The position numbers and the translations under genes are program-made. DNA of 61,138 bases from Caldilineales bacterium (GTDB lineage Bacteria; Chloroflexota; Anaerolineae; J102): the NCBI GenBank assembly GCA_024102915.1, contig JAGFJG010000039.1:1-61138 (forward strand). The letters run 5' to 3'. This document shows, piece by piece, positions 34,839 through 44,134 of the stretch. Within the stretch, counting starts at the first letter, position 1, and every line of letters starts with the position of its first letter. The notes below the pieces were generated by a model that was not told the origin of the DNA, did not search any database, and saw only the letters and a program-made list of their open reading frames with translations.

Positions 34839-37469
34839 ATGAAGAAGCTACTGTTGATGTTCATCATCGTGCTGGCAGCAGGCTTGCTATTGGCGGCATG
34901 CGGCGGTAGTCAGCCCGAACCAACGCCGGAACCCGCCCCCACAGAAGCGTCTGCGCCAGAACCGACCGAAGCGACCGCCGAACCAACGACTGCACCGGAA
35001 CCGACTGAGGCGACGGCAACCGCCTCGGCCATTTCCTGCGATGAGCCGATCAAAATCGGCCTGATCACAGACCTGACCGGCGGTCTTGCCATTTATGGAA
35101 CCATGACCGACCGTGGTTTCGGTTTGGGCATGGAATATGCTACAGGCGGCACCGCTGACGCAGACGGCAATTATCAGGTTGGCGACTGTACGATCCAGGT
35201 GCTCTTGCGAGATGATCAGGGCAGCGCCGACACCACGGCCACCCTCGCCCGGGAATTGATCGATGTCGAGGATGTTGACATCCTGGTCGGGACGGTGTCC
35301 TCTGGTTCCACCGCCTCCCTGCAGGAAATCGCCAAAGAGAATGAAGTTCCTCTCATTGTCGCGCCGGCGGCGGCCAATGACATTACCGGCGTCAATTTCA
35401 ATGAATATACCTTCCGCACCTCGCGAGAGAACTATCAGGACTTTATCAACCTCTGCCAGTATCTGACCACGCAATACGATACCTTTGTGCAGATTGCCCC
35501 AGACTACAGCTTTGGCTATGGCGGCGCCCAATCCGCACGTGACGCCTGCACCTTTTTCGGCGGCGAGTTCGTTGCCGATGACATCTTCGCTCCGCTCGAT
35601 ACCACCGAATTCACGCCTTACATGGAGCAAATTCTGGATTCGGGCGCTGATGCCTGGCTTGTCACCTGGGCGGGAGGCGGCTTCATCCCCATGTTCCAAT
35701 CAGCCAAAGAACTCGGCGTACTGGATGAAATGGGAATCGGCGCATCCTTCTTCGACAACCTGACGATGCCGGCTGTCTTCGGCGACCTGATCGGCCAGAC
35801 TTCAGGCATTCTCTATCATTACGCTCTGCCGGACAATGAGATCAACGATTGGCTAGTGGCAGAGCACAAAGCCCGCTTCGACACGCCGCCCGACCTGTTC
35901 ACAGCCGATGGTATGAATGCAGCATTGATGGCGATAGCGGCGCTGGAAGCGACCGGCGGCGATACCTCGCCCGATGCCCTGTTAGCAGCGATGGAGGGAA
36001 TGACTTTCGAGGGGCCGAAAGGCGCAATCGAAGTTCGACCGGAAGATCATGTCGCCATCCAGGATATGTATATCGTCAAGTTGAACAATCTGGACGATCC
36101 GGATTTCAATTACTACGATCTGGTCGCCGTCAACCGGCCGCAACCGCCCTGCCTGTTGCCCGAAGGTATGCAAGATCGTTGCGGCGACCTGCCGATCGGC
36201 CAGATGAGCGAAGTCTCAGTGGCGCCCGGAGAACCGGCCGTCGAGGAGATGTCGGAACCGCTGGCATGTGATGAGCCGATTAAAGTGGGATTCATTTCAG
36301 ACCTCAGCGGCGCCCTGGCGATCTATGGCGCAATGGCCCAACGTTCCTTCCAACTGGGCATGGAATACCAGGCCGAAGCCATTGCCCAGGATGCACTCGT
36401 TTACAAGGTCGATGATTGTGACATCCAGGTCTTCATCCGCGATGACCAGGGCAGCGCCGAAACAACGGCCACACTGGCCCGTGAGTTGATCGACGTCGAG
36501 GATGTCGATATCCTGATCGGAACCGTGTCCTCAGGCTCCACGGCATCTTTGCAAGAGATCGCCCACGAAAACGATGTCGTCCTCATCGTCATGCCGGCGG
36601 CGGCGAACGACATCACCGGTGTGAACTTCAACGAGCATACCTTCCGCACCTCGCGCGAAAACTACCAGGATTTCATCAACCTCTGCGCCTACCTGACGAC
36701 AGAGTATGATACGTTCGTACAGATCGCACCTGATTATAGCTTCGGCTATGGCGGCGCTCAATCCGCTCGCGATGCCTGTACTTTCTATGGCGGCGAATTC
36801 GTGGCGGATGATATCTTCGCCCCGCTTGATACCACCGAATTCACGCCTTACATGGAGCAAATCCTGGATTCGGGCGCTGATGCCTGGCTCGTCACCTGGG
36901 CGGGAGGCGGTTTCATCCCCATGTTCCAGACTGCCGCCGAATTGGGCGTGTTGGACGAGATGGGGCTGGGCGCGTCCTACTTCGACAACCGCACGATGGC
37001 CGCCATCTTTGGGCCGGTATCGGACAAGATGTCAGGCCAGATTAGCGGCATCCTCTACCACTATTCCGCCCCCGATAACGAGATCAACGATTGGCTGGTA
37101 GAGCAGATCAAGGATCGTTACGGCGAGCCGCCCGACCTGTTCGACGCCGACGGCATGAATGCCGCCTTCTTGCTGGTGGAAGGCCTGCGAGCCAGTGGCG
37201 GTGATCCCAGCTCTGCGGCCCTCATCCCGGCCATGGAAGGCCTGGAATTCGAAGGCCCCAAGGGCGCGGTATACATTCGCCCGGAGGATCATGTCGCCAT
37301 TCAGGACATGTACATCGTCAAGCTCACCGATCTCAATGACCCTGATTTTGACATGTTCGAGCTGGTGCAGACCACCCGCCCCGAACCGCCTTGTCTTCTG
37401 CCCGAAGGAATGCAGGATCGCTGTGGCGACCTGGCCGTCGGTTCAATGCAAGGCGCTGCGGGTCAATAA
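34839..37469 (+). CDS. Tandem double substrate-binding lipoprotein of a Liv-type ABC importer
   Basis: An 876-residue receptor made of two complete LivK/Peripla_BP_6 domains in one chain. A signal peptide ends in LLLAACGG (Cys21), followed by a Pro/Thr/Glu tether to about 65. Domain 1 is about 66-440 and domain 2 about 475-860. The halves align with a constant offset of 410 residues (1230 bases) and share long near-identical DNA tracts (35601-35700 with 36831-36930), so the duplication is recent or conserved by gene conversion. Family members are normally one domain of about 390 residues. AAGGAG precedes the ATG. It heads the livG-livF-livH-livM genes. One lipid anchor carrying two receptors may raise local ligand concentration or ligand range (inference). 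Confidence 0.92.
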   Translation: MKKLLLMFIIVLAAGLLLAACGGSQPEPTPEPAPTEASAPEPTEATAEPTTAPEPTEATATASAISCDEPIKIGLITDLTGGLAIYGTMTDRGFGLGMEYATGGTADADGNYQVGDCTIQVLLRDDQGSADTTATLARELIDVEDVDILVGTVSSGSTASLQEIAKENEVPLIVAPAAANDITGVNFNEYTFRTSRENYQDFINLCQYLTTQYDTFVQIAPDYSFGYGGAQSARDACTFFGGEFVADDIFAPLDTTEFTPYMEQILDSGADAWLVTWAGGGFIPMFQSAKELGVLDEMGIGASFFDNLTMPAVFGDLIGQTSGILYHYALPDNEINDWLVAEHKARFDTPPDLFTADGMNAALMAIAALEATGGDTSPDALLAAMEGMTFEGPKGAIEVRPEDHVAIQDMYIVKLNNLDDPDFNYYDLVAVNRPQPPCLLPEGMQDRCGDLPIGQMSEVSVAPGEPAVEEMSEPLACDEPIKVGFISDLSGALAIYGAMAQRSFQLGMEYQAEAIAQDALVYKVDDCDIQVFIRDDQGSAETTATLARELIDVEDVDILIGTVSSGSTASLQEIAHENDVVLIVMPAAANDITGVNFNEHTFRTSRENYQDFINLCAYLTTEYDTFVQIAPDYSFGYGGAQSARDACTFYGGEFVADDIFAPLDTTEFTPYMEQILDSGADAWLVTWAGGGFIPMFQTAAELGVLDEMGLGASYFDNRTMAAIFGPVSDKMSGQISGILYHYSAPDNEINDWLVEQIKDRYGEPPDLFDADGMNAAFLLVEGLRASGGDPSSAALIPAMEGLEFEGPKGAVYIRPEDHVAIQDMYIVKLTDLNDPDFDMFELVQTTRPEPPCLLPEGMQDRCGDLAVGSMQGAAGQ

Positions 37470-37481
37470 TCTTCACTCATT

Positions 37482-37517
37482 GAGGTGCGACGCTCCCTGG
37501 GTTGAGCGTCGCACCTC
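37482..37517. promoter_or_regulatory. Intercistronic hairpin after the receptor gene
   Basis: A perfect 14-base inverted repeat (GAGGTGCGACGCTC / GAGCGTCGCACCTC) with an 8-base loop lies 13 bases after the receptor stop. No T-run follows, so it is more likely an RNA-stabilising or attenuating structure that lets the receptor be made in excess over the membrane and ATPase subunits, as known for malE-malF and livJ-type genes. Confidence 0.65.
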
Positions 37518-37534
37518 GCCCTGTCATCCCACCC

Positions 37535-38305
37535 ATGCCAAAAAACATCATCCTCGAAACCAGAAAGGTCAGAAAGCAATTCGGCGCGCTGGTGGCAGTC
37601 GATGATGTGAGCGTGCAGGTCAGGGAAGGCAGTTTCCATTCGATCATCGGCCCCAATGGCGCAGGCAAAACCACCTTCTTCAATCTCCTCAGCGGAAATC
37701 TCAAACCGACCAGCGGTCAGATTTTGTTCAGAGGAGAGGAGATCACCAATCATCCCATCTATCGGACCGCCCATTTAGGAATGGGGCGTTCATTTCAGAT
37801 CACCAACATATTCCCCAATTTGACGGTCTTTGAGAACATCCGGTTGGCCGCCCAGGCATTGGGCAAAGATAATTTCAAACTCTTTCGCAGCGCCAATGCT
37901 TTCGAAAACTACATTGACCGCACAAATAAGGTGATAGAGCAGGTCGGGTTGAGCGCTCGCGCCCATAGCCCTGCCCGCACACTTCCCCACGGCGACCAGC
38001 GCAAGTTGGAACTGGGTATGCTTTTAGCGCCCGATCCGGAGGTCTTGCTGTTGGACGAACCCACGGCGGGCATGGCTGGCGAGCAAGTTCCTGAACTGAT
38101 GGAACTTGTGCAGAGCATCCGCGAATCGGGTGAGAAGACCATCATGTTGGTAGAGCACAATATGAATGTGGTGATGAGCGTCTCGGACACCATTACGGTG
38201 ATGCACCAGGGCGCAGTACTGGCCGAGGGCGCTCCGGCGGAGATCGCCGCCAATGAGATTGTGCAGCAGGCCTATCTGGGCGGTTTGTACGAATTGGAGC
38301 CGTGA
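37535..38305 (+). CDS. livG: Liv-type ABC transporter ATP-binding protein
   Basis: About 256 residues from the ATG at 37535 (MPKNIILETRKVRKQFGALV); a start at 37502 would run into the hairpin. Walker A GPNGAGKTT, Q-loop near SFQITNIFPNLTVFEN, the LivG-type signature LPHGDQRKLELG, Walker B VLLLDEPTAGM and H-loop in LVEHNMNVVM. It energises import of branched-chain amino acids, short-chain amides or carboxylic acids together with the next three genes. Cytoplasmic face of the complex. Confidence 0.92.
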   Translation: MPKNIILETRKVRKQFGALVAVDDVSVQVREGSFHSIIGPNGAGKTTFFNLLSGNLKPTSGQILFRGEEITNHPIYRTAHLGMGRSFQITNIFPNLTVFENIRLAAQALGKDNFKLFRSANAFENYIDRTNKVIEQVGLSARAHSPARTLPHGDQRKLELGMLLAPDPEVLLLDEPTAGMAGEQVPELMELVQSIRESGEKTIMLVEHNMNVVMSVSDTITVMHQGAVLAEGAPAEIAANEIVQQAYLGGLYELEP

Positions 38306-38379
38306 GCCGATAGGTTTTTAATCATTGCTAATCACCGGAAAAATCGCACCGACCACTGACTACCGTTTACCGCCTACCA

Positions 38380-39087
38380 ATGACCACCCCCCTCCTCTCC
38401 GTTCAAAATATCCACACCTATATCGGCCAGTTCCACATCCTGGAAGGCGTCTCGATCGAGGTGCCTAGCGGGAGCATTGTGGCGCTGTTGGGGCGGAATG
38501 GCGCTGGAAAGACAACGACGCTCAAATCCATTCTCGGCATCACCCCGCCGTTGCAAGGCAAGGTGATTTTCGATGGCGTCGAAATCCAGGGACGCCGGGC
38601 TTTCGAGATTGCCGACATGGGCATCGGCTTTGTGCCTGAACACCGTGCGATTTTCCGGGACTTGAGTGTGGCCGAGAATCTCAAAATCGCCGAACGCAAG
38701 AAGGGAGAGCTGGCAAAAAAACAGGATTTCATTTTCGGTTTATTCCCCGATCTGGAACGATTGATTCATCTGCCTGGGACCAGTCTGTCGGGTGGGCAAC
38801 AGCAAATGCTGGCGGTAGCACGGGCGCTGGTCCCCGACAACAAATTGTTACTGATTGATGAACCGAGTGAAGGTCTCGCCCCTGTGATCATAGAACAGAT
38901 GATGGAGGCGATCAGACAACTTTCGACGGAAACAACCGTCTTGCTGGTCGAACAGAATTTCATCGTTGCCAGCCGTCTGGCCGAGAGCTATGTCATCGTC
39001 GAGGAAGGCCAGTCAGTGCAATACGGGCGTATGATAGACCTTGTCAACGACAAACAAACGATTCATCGCTATCTTGGCGCAGCGTAA
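38380..39087 (+). CDS. livF: Liv-type ABC transporter ATP-binding protein
   Basis: 235 residues with Walker A GRNGAGKTT, signature LSGGQQQMLAVARAL, Walker B LLLIDEPSEGLAP and H-loop region LLVEQNFIVA, diagnostic of LivF. It pairs with the preceding ATPase. The 74-base gap before it is low-complexity (ACCGCCTACCAATGACC) without a clear ribosome-binding site. Confidence 0.93.
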   Translation: MTTPLLSVQNIHTYIGQFHILEGVSIEVPSGSIVALLGRNGAGKTTTLKSILGITPPLQGKVIFDGVEIQGRRAFEIADMGIGFVPEHRAIFRDLSVAENLKIAERKKGELAKKQDFIFGLFPDLERLIHLPGTSLSGGQQQMLAVARALVPDNKLLLIDEPSEGLAPVIIEQMMEAIRQLSTETTVLLVEQNFIVASRLAESYVIVEEGQSVQYGRMIDLVNDKQTIHRYLGAA

Positions 39088-39105
39088 GTCTTACGAGGGA
39101 TTTTG

Positions 39106-40686
39106 ATGGCATCCATTTCCACGTCGTTTCGCAAAAACCGCACACAATGGATCACGCTGATCATCCTCGCTATTTTGCTCATCCTCGCCATCCAGGGGAT
39201 GAGCACTAAGGATGCCGTCGTCACGGTGATGCGGGGGCTGTCCGTGGCTGCCGTCACCTTCCTGGTTGCATCCGGTTTTTCCATCATCTTCGGCCTGATG
39301 GATGTGCTGAATCTGGCGCACGGCACGCTGTTTATGATCGGCGCCTACGTGGGCTGGACGGCTTTCGTCAGACCGGATACGGTTGTGGATTTATTCACGC
39401 CGCTTCTATTGCTCATCGCCGGGTTTATGCTCGCCCCTCTTCTCGGCAATTTGTTGGTGAAGCGGCGACCGGGCGGTCAAATCGGCAGACTGTTGCCGTG
39501 GATATTTCTGATTCTGGCGCTTGTCATCCTCGCTGTCTCACTCTCCAAAGCGCCTATTGCCGTCTGGGATTCTGAAGTCTATACCGACAGTCCGATTGTG
39601 TGGACGCAGGAATTTGATGCAGGGCGGGTGGCCGATCTGGTCGAGTCTGCATCATCGGGCGGCGGGGTTCTGTTGGTGTGGATTGGCGTGCTGTTGGGCA
39701 GCCTGCTGCTTTCGGTTGCCACGTTGCTTTTTTCGGCGCGCAATCGTCCCATCTCTTCTGCAAGGCCGGGAATTGTGCGCAGAAGCGTCATTCGCTTTGC
39801 CTTGCTGGTCATCGCCGCCCTCGCCATTTGGCTCGCCAATACGCCGATCAGCAGCTTCCTTTTCAGTCTGGACTCCATACTGCTCTTTGTCTGGGCGATC
39901 ATTATCGCCACGCTCACCGGCGTAGGTTTGGGCGGATTAATGGAATCGTCGCTGATTCGGCCTCTGTACGAAAGGGGCATCTACCAGATCATGCTGACTT
40001 TCGGTCTGGCATTCATCGGCACCGAGATCGTGCGGGCCATTTGGGGCCGCTCCGGTTTCACGATGCCTCGCCCCGCTCTGTTCGGCAATACGGGCGACGG
40101 TTGCCCGGCGACCGGCATCGGCGGCTGGTTGCAAAACAGTTGCTCGACCATTGTGTTAGAGATCGGCGGTGAAACGGCCCGTCTGCGCACGTACAATGAG
40201 ATTTTCCTGATCGTGATGGGCGTCATTGTCTTGATCGTGGTTTGGCTGATTCTGCAACGCACGCGCCTGGGGATGATCATTCGCGCCGGAGTGCAGGATA
40301 GCGAGATGGTGGAAGCGCTCGGCATCAATGTGCGCCGCGTGTTTACATTAGTTTTCGCCCTGGGGGTGGGTCTGGCGGCGCTGGGCGGCGTTTTGTCGGC
40401 CCCGGCCACCGGTCTTTCTGACACCATGGGCGCTAACGTCCTACTCACAGCTCTGATCGCCCTGGCCATCGGCGGCCTCACCAGCTATCCGGGTGCAGCG
40501 GTTGGCTCCCTGATCGTCGGCCTGCTGCAACAATTCATTATCAAATATGGTTCAGTCGGCATCCCGCTGCCTTTTCTGGAAGAGACGTTCAAACCTTCCC
40601 CGCCCCTCGTCCCGGCCTCTACCGTCCTGCTCATGGTGATCGTGCTCCTGGTCATGCCTCAGGGATTGTTTGGGAGAAAGGAGTGA
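39106..40686 (+). CDS. livH: Liv-type permease, enlarged LivH
   Basis: A membrane permease of 526 residues from the ATG at 39106 (GAGGGA upstream). LivH hallmarks are IIFGLMDVLNLAHG near 62-75 and GLGAL-like helices towards the C-terminus (LGVGLAALGGVLSAP, ALIALAIGGLTSYPGA). Usual LivH length is about 290-310. The excess is an insertion of roughly 170-200 residues after the second membrane segment, containing extra hydrophobic helices and a periplasmic-looking loop (SKAPIAVWDSEVYTDSP). It ends next to LivM with a GGAG shared at the junction. Function of the insertion is unknown. Confidence 0.9.
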   Translation: MASISTSFRKNRTQWITLIILAILLILAIQGMSTKDAVVTVMRGLSVAAVTFLVASGFSIIFGLMDVLNLAHGTLFMIGAYVGWTAFVRPDTVVDLFTPLLLLIAGFMLAPLLGNLLVKRRPGGQIGRLLPWIFLILALVILAVSLSKAPIAVWDSEVYTDSPIVWTQEFDAGRVADLVESASSGGGVLLVWIGVLLGSLLLSVATLLFSARNRPISSARPGIVRRSVIRFALLVIAALAIWLANTPISSFLFSLDSILLFVWAIIIATLTGVGLGGLMESSLIRPLYERGIYQIMLTFGLAFIGTEIVRAIWGRSGFTMPRPALFGNTGDGCPATGIGGWLQNSCSTIVLEIGGETARLRTYNEIFLIVMGVIVLIVVWLILQRTRLGMIIRAGVQDSEMVEALGINVRRVFTLVFALGVGLAALGGVLSAPATGLSDTMGANVLLTALIALAIGGLTSYPGAAVGSLIVGLLQQFIIKYGSVGIPLPFLEETFKPSPPLVPASTVLLMVIVLLVMPQGLFGRKE

Positions 40687-40690
40687 GAGG

Positions 40691-41767
40691 ATGAGCGCCA
40701 AACCTCAGATCAGCCAGCCGGCACGACCTAACTGGATTCGCCGTCATGCGGCGTTTATCATCACTGCCATCTTCCTGGCGATCCTTCCCTTCCTGGTTGG
40801 CCTTTTAAATGGGCAATCCTTTGGCGATCTGATCGCCAATGAGTCGGGACAATCGAAGTTTATTCAGGGCTTGATGATCGAGATTTTCATCCTCGCCATC
40901 TATGCCATCAGCTATGATCTGATTTTAGGCATCACTGGAATCTTATCGTTTGGTCATGCCATGTTCTTCGCCGTCGGCGCCTACGCCACCGGAATTCTGC
41001 TAAAAAGCCTGGGTTGGTCGTTGTTGCCGACGATGGCGGCGGTCGTCGTCCTCGGCATCATCCAGGCCCTTGTTTTCGGCATCATCCTCGCCCGTGTCTC
41101 TGGCATCACCTTCGCTCTCGTCACACTCGGCTTGGCTTATGTTTTCGACATCCTGATAAAAACGCGCGAGTTGGGAGAATGGACCGGCGGCGATGTGGGC
41201 TTGCAGGGCATCCCCCGTCCCGAGTTATTGAACCCCAACAACGAACGTTTACTTTTCTATTACGTCATGTTGGCTTTCGCCATCGTGGTGTATTTGCTCT
41301 ACCGCCGCTTTGTCGATTCCCCCACCGGGCGTGTATGGCTGGCCACGCGAGAGAACGAGAATCGGGCGCAGATGTTGGGTTTCAACACAATTATCTTCAA
41401 AATCATCGCCCTGACTATCGCCTCGGTGACGGCGGCGCTGGCAGGCATGACTTACACGCTTTTTCAGCCGATCGTCAGCCCGGAAATCGCCAGCCTGGGA
41501 TTTACGGTGGAAGGTTTACTCATGGTGCTGATAGGCGGCATCGGCACACTCAGCGGTCCCATGCTGGGAGCGGCAGCCTTCAAGCTGATGGATTTCTATT
41601 TCAATCGCTGGTTCGGCGAGAATGCCAGCTTCATCATTGGGGCGATCTATGTGGCTATCGTGCTGTTCCTGCCCTATGGCATCGTCGGCACCTGGCGGGC
41701 AAAGCATCTAAATATGCGGAAAGGTTGGGATGAGCTGGTGGAGAGGTTGCGACGGGCAGGAAAGTAA
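40691..41767 (+). CDS. livM: Liv-type permease
   Basis: 358 residues from the ATG at 40691 (AAAGGAG upstream, overlapping the end of livH). About nine membrane helices. The LivM signature region ILGITGILSFGHAMFFAVGA is present, and the cytoplasmic loop with NENRAQMLGFN contacts the ATPase. Last gene of the importer; an IS1 remnant on the opposite strand starts 9 bases after its stop. Confidence 0.93.
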   Translation: MSAKPQISQPARPNWIRRHAAFIITAIFLAILPFLVGLLNGQSFGDLIANESGQSKFIQGLMIEIFILAIYAISYDLILGITGILSFGHAMFFAVGAYATGILLKSLGWSLLPTMAAVVVLGIIQALVFGIILARVSGITFALVTLGLAYVFDILIKTRELGEWTGGDVGLQGIPRPELLNPNNERLLFYYVMLAFAIVVYLLYRRFVDSPTGRVWLATRENENRAQMLGFNTIIFKIIALTIASVTAALAGMTYTLFQPIVSPEIASLGFTVEGLLMVLIGGIGTLSGPMLGAAAFKLMDFYFNRWFGENASFIIGAIYVAIVLFLPYGIVGTWRAKHLNMRKGWDELVERLRRAGK

Positions 41768-41776
41768 GGTAGTGGC

Positions 41777-42180
41777 TTAGAATTGACTGATAGCCTGAAG
41801 TCTTTGGAAGTTGTAGCGGAAGATGAAAAGTCTCAAGCTAAGTTCGTGGAAGTAATCCGACTTTGAGAAGGAAAGGGGTCTGCGAATGAATCGCCCTAAC
41901 CACTGCCGGAGCGTATTGTTCCATCGTTCAACATGATTGGTTTGGTCGCTATCCTTTCCGACTAATTGATACAACTCTTCAGAGAACAGCATTGCATAGG
42001 CTTCCCCGAAATCGCTGAAGGATTGGCAGGCTCGATAAGTCAAGGGAATCCGCTGCGGCAGGTGTTTCGCTGCGGTCTCCGATGACATAAGCGACAATTT
42101 GCCGAGTGCGCCGGCACAAGGCCCATCAATTCCAGTACATCATCTGTTTGCGCTAGCGTAGCTCCACCAGCCAAATTTCG
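41777..42180 (-). pseudogene. Frameshifted IS1-family transposase remnant
   Basis: The downstream 106-codon frame (41777-42097) contains [20 protein letters not shown] then [14 protein letters not shown], the IS1 InsB C-terminal half. Just upstream, in another frame, [20 protein letters not shown] is readable (about 42060-42120), the segment that should precede it. A frameshift near 42060 and in-frame stops above show decay; the N-terminus is missing. Upstream 42181-42247 is unremarkable. Confidence 0.8.
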
Positions 42181-42247
42181 CCGCGACCCCTACCCGAATC
42201 TTCCATTATTGATTACGATCTGTCCGTTAGGTTTTGACGACCTACAA

Positions 42248-43933
42248 TCAAGAATAGTAATCATCAAGCGTCTTCTTATCGACAACCACGTGTTTGATGT
42301 AGACCGCTGGCGGTACCTGCTCACCACTCATGATACGATCGGCCAGCTCAAGTAAACCCTTGCCGTAAGTCTCGGGCCGGAACAGTGTTGCCGCTGCAAT
42401 TCTGGAGTTGGGCCTCCGCAATTCATCGCGAATGAAACGGGTTCCCGCACCCTGGGCCACGCAGATCACGTGTTCCTCTCGGCCCAGTTCGCGCGCAGCC
42501 GTTAGCACCCACTCTGCAGTGTTGTCGCTAATGCTGATCACTGCCAATCGCTTTGCGTCTGGCAGATTCTTCAGGACTTCACGCATACGTTCTTCGGTCT
42601 GATGTGTAGCATTTCCGTCATCAATCCGCAACACATCCTCATCTGGTATGTTTCCAATACTAGTACAGAGGCCTTCATACTGACCAGTAATACGAGCCGC
42701 TGGCAGAGGTCCTCCTGTCGTGTGCTCTAATATGACTACTTTGTCCACTCGCCCACCCCAATTCGTCTTAATCCATTGCCCTAAAGCGACGCCACCATCC
42801 CAACCAGCACGATAGTTCTCAACACCAAAATAAGTTGCGCCAATCATCGGCGTATCCACCGCAATCACTGGAATGCCAGCCTGGTTAAATTTGTCGATGA
42901 TCAAGTTCGCCGATTTCTCATCATAGTGATATTCAATAGCCACGTTTACGCCCTCAGCAATCAAACGCTCGGCCACATTTAACGCAACTTGGTTGTCGTA
43001 CTGGTTGTCACCGATGACCAGATCAATGTGCCCCATGTTCTGCGCTGCTTCCTCTAGGCCGCGGCGCACCTCCACTGAAAACGGCCTGTCCTCGCTCAGA
43101 CCGGCGAAACCAATTTTGAAATGCGTCGCCTGCTCATCGTGCGGCGCGTACGAGCGAGTTGTGTTCTGTCCACAAATTGTCAAAATCGTATTGGTAGAGC
43201 GCAATTCCGAGATATATTTCGGATCCAAGTTATTGTCTGTCAGAATTTGAGCAACATTATCAACACCAGCAAATGAACTGACATGAGCAATACCGAATTT
43301 GCTCGACTCAACCAAGCCAATGACTTGCTCAGACGATTTGATCACTTTCCGCTTGAGTTGCGCCAACTGGATGTCGGTATCCGTCAATCCTGCTTTCACA
43401 CTGAAGCCAGCACAAGACATAAAAGCTGAGCGGATGTGCAACCCCTCTAGCGCTCGCTCACTGATATCGCCGGTGACGGCAATACTATCTAAACGTACTA
43501 TGCCACCCATCAGAATGACGGTAAAACTCGGAACCTCCGCCAGGGCTAAAGCAGTTTCGATGCCGCAGGTAATCACCGTCAGGTTGCGATGATTACGCAA
43601 AAACGAACTCATGTGAAAGGCAGTTGTGCTAGCGTCTAAAAAGATCGCATCACCGTCCTTGACCATATCTGCGGCCCACCGTGCAATGCGTAACTTGTTA
43701 GGCGCCTGGATACGGGCGCGGATGGCGAAAGCGGGATTGCCAATTTGATGTGTATTGGCCGCCGCCGCACCGCCGCGCACTCGAATGACCTGATTCCGTT
43801 TCGCGAGATAATCCAGATCATTGCGTATCGTGCCTTCCGAGACGTCGAAAATCTCAGCAAGTTCGATCACTTTGATCTCATTGCGTTCACGAAATAGATT
43901 CAGGATTTGCTGATGTCTCTCGTAAGGTTTCAT
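42248..43933 (-). CDS. DeoR-family regulator fused to a sugar-receptor domain (second copy)
   Basis: 561 residues with the same three-part layout as 3667-5430. A DeoR helix-turn-helix (VIELAEIFDVSEGTIRNDL, about 20-38) is followed by the DeoR effector domain (IFLDASTTAFHMSSFL, GLTDTDIQLAQLKRKVI, LVESSKFG). A signal-less type 1 periplasmic-binding domain from about 270 comes next (FKIGFAGLSEDRPFSVEVRR, IPVIAVDTPMIGATYFG), ending with AVYIKHVVVDKKTLDDYYS. Clear paralogue of the first copy but not recent. It lies next to the Opp-type importer and probably controls it. A run of eight T precedes the ATG and no Shine-Dalgarno is seen. TACACRA words at 43971 and 43991 are possible binding sites (weak). 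Confidence 0.87.
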   Translation of the reverse strand: MKPYERHQQILNLFRERNEIKVIELAEIFDVSEGTIRNDLDYLAKRNQVIRVRGGAAAANTHQIGNPAFAIRARIQAPNKLRIARWAADMVKDGDAIFLDASTTAFHMSSFLRNHRNLTVITCGIETALALAEVPSFTVILMGGIVRLDSIAVTGDISERALEGLHIRSAFMSCAGFSVKAGLTDTDIQLAQLKRKVIKSSEQVIGLVESSKFGIAHVSSFAGVDNVAQILTDNNLDPKYISELRSTNTILTICGQNTTRSYAPHDEQATHFKIGFAGLSEDRPFSVEVRRGLEEAAQNMGHIDLVIGDNQYDNQVALNVAERLIAEGVNVAIEYHYDEKSANLIIDKFNQAGIPVIAVDTPMIGATYFGVENYRAGWDGGVALGQWIKTNWGGRVDKVVILEHTTGGPLPAARITGQYEGLCTSIGNIPDEDVLRIDDGNATHQTEERMREVLKNLPDAKRLAVISISDNTAEWVLTAARELGREEHVICVAQGAGTRFIRDELRRPNSRIAAATLFRPETYGKGLLELADRIMSGEQVPPAVYIKHVVVDKKTLDDYYS

Positions 43934-44044
43934 GCCAAAAAAAAGCCCATTGTCCCATCATTACGTAGACTACACAATCTATAGCCGGATTACACGAAGC
44001 CGCCGCTCCGCGTATGGTCATGCCAAGGTTTCACTGCTAAGATC

Positions 44045-44083
44045 AACCGGATGATCGGTCGTATTGCTACCGATCATCCGGTT
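44045..44083. terminator. Perfect 15-base hairpin, probable terminator of the solute-binding gene
   Basis: AACCGGATGATCGGT (44045-44059) and its exact inverse (44069-44083) flank a 9-base loop, about 50 bases past the stop of the minus-strand gene 44135-46036. The following minus-strand bases are only moderately T-rich (TTGATCTTAG), so termination strength is uncertain. Confidence 0.6.
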
Positions 44084-44134
44084 TGTGATAGTGCTCGTCC
44101 TTGCTGCGCTGGAGCCTAGGCGGCGTTTGGGTTC

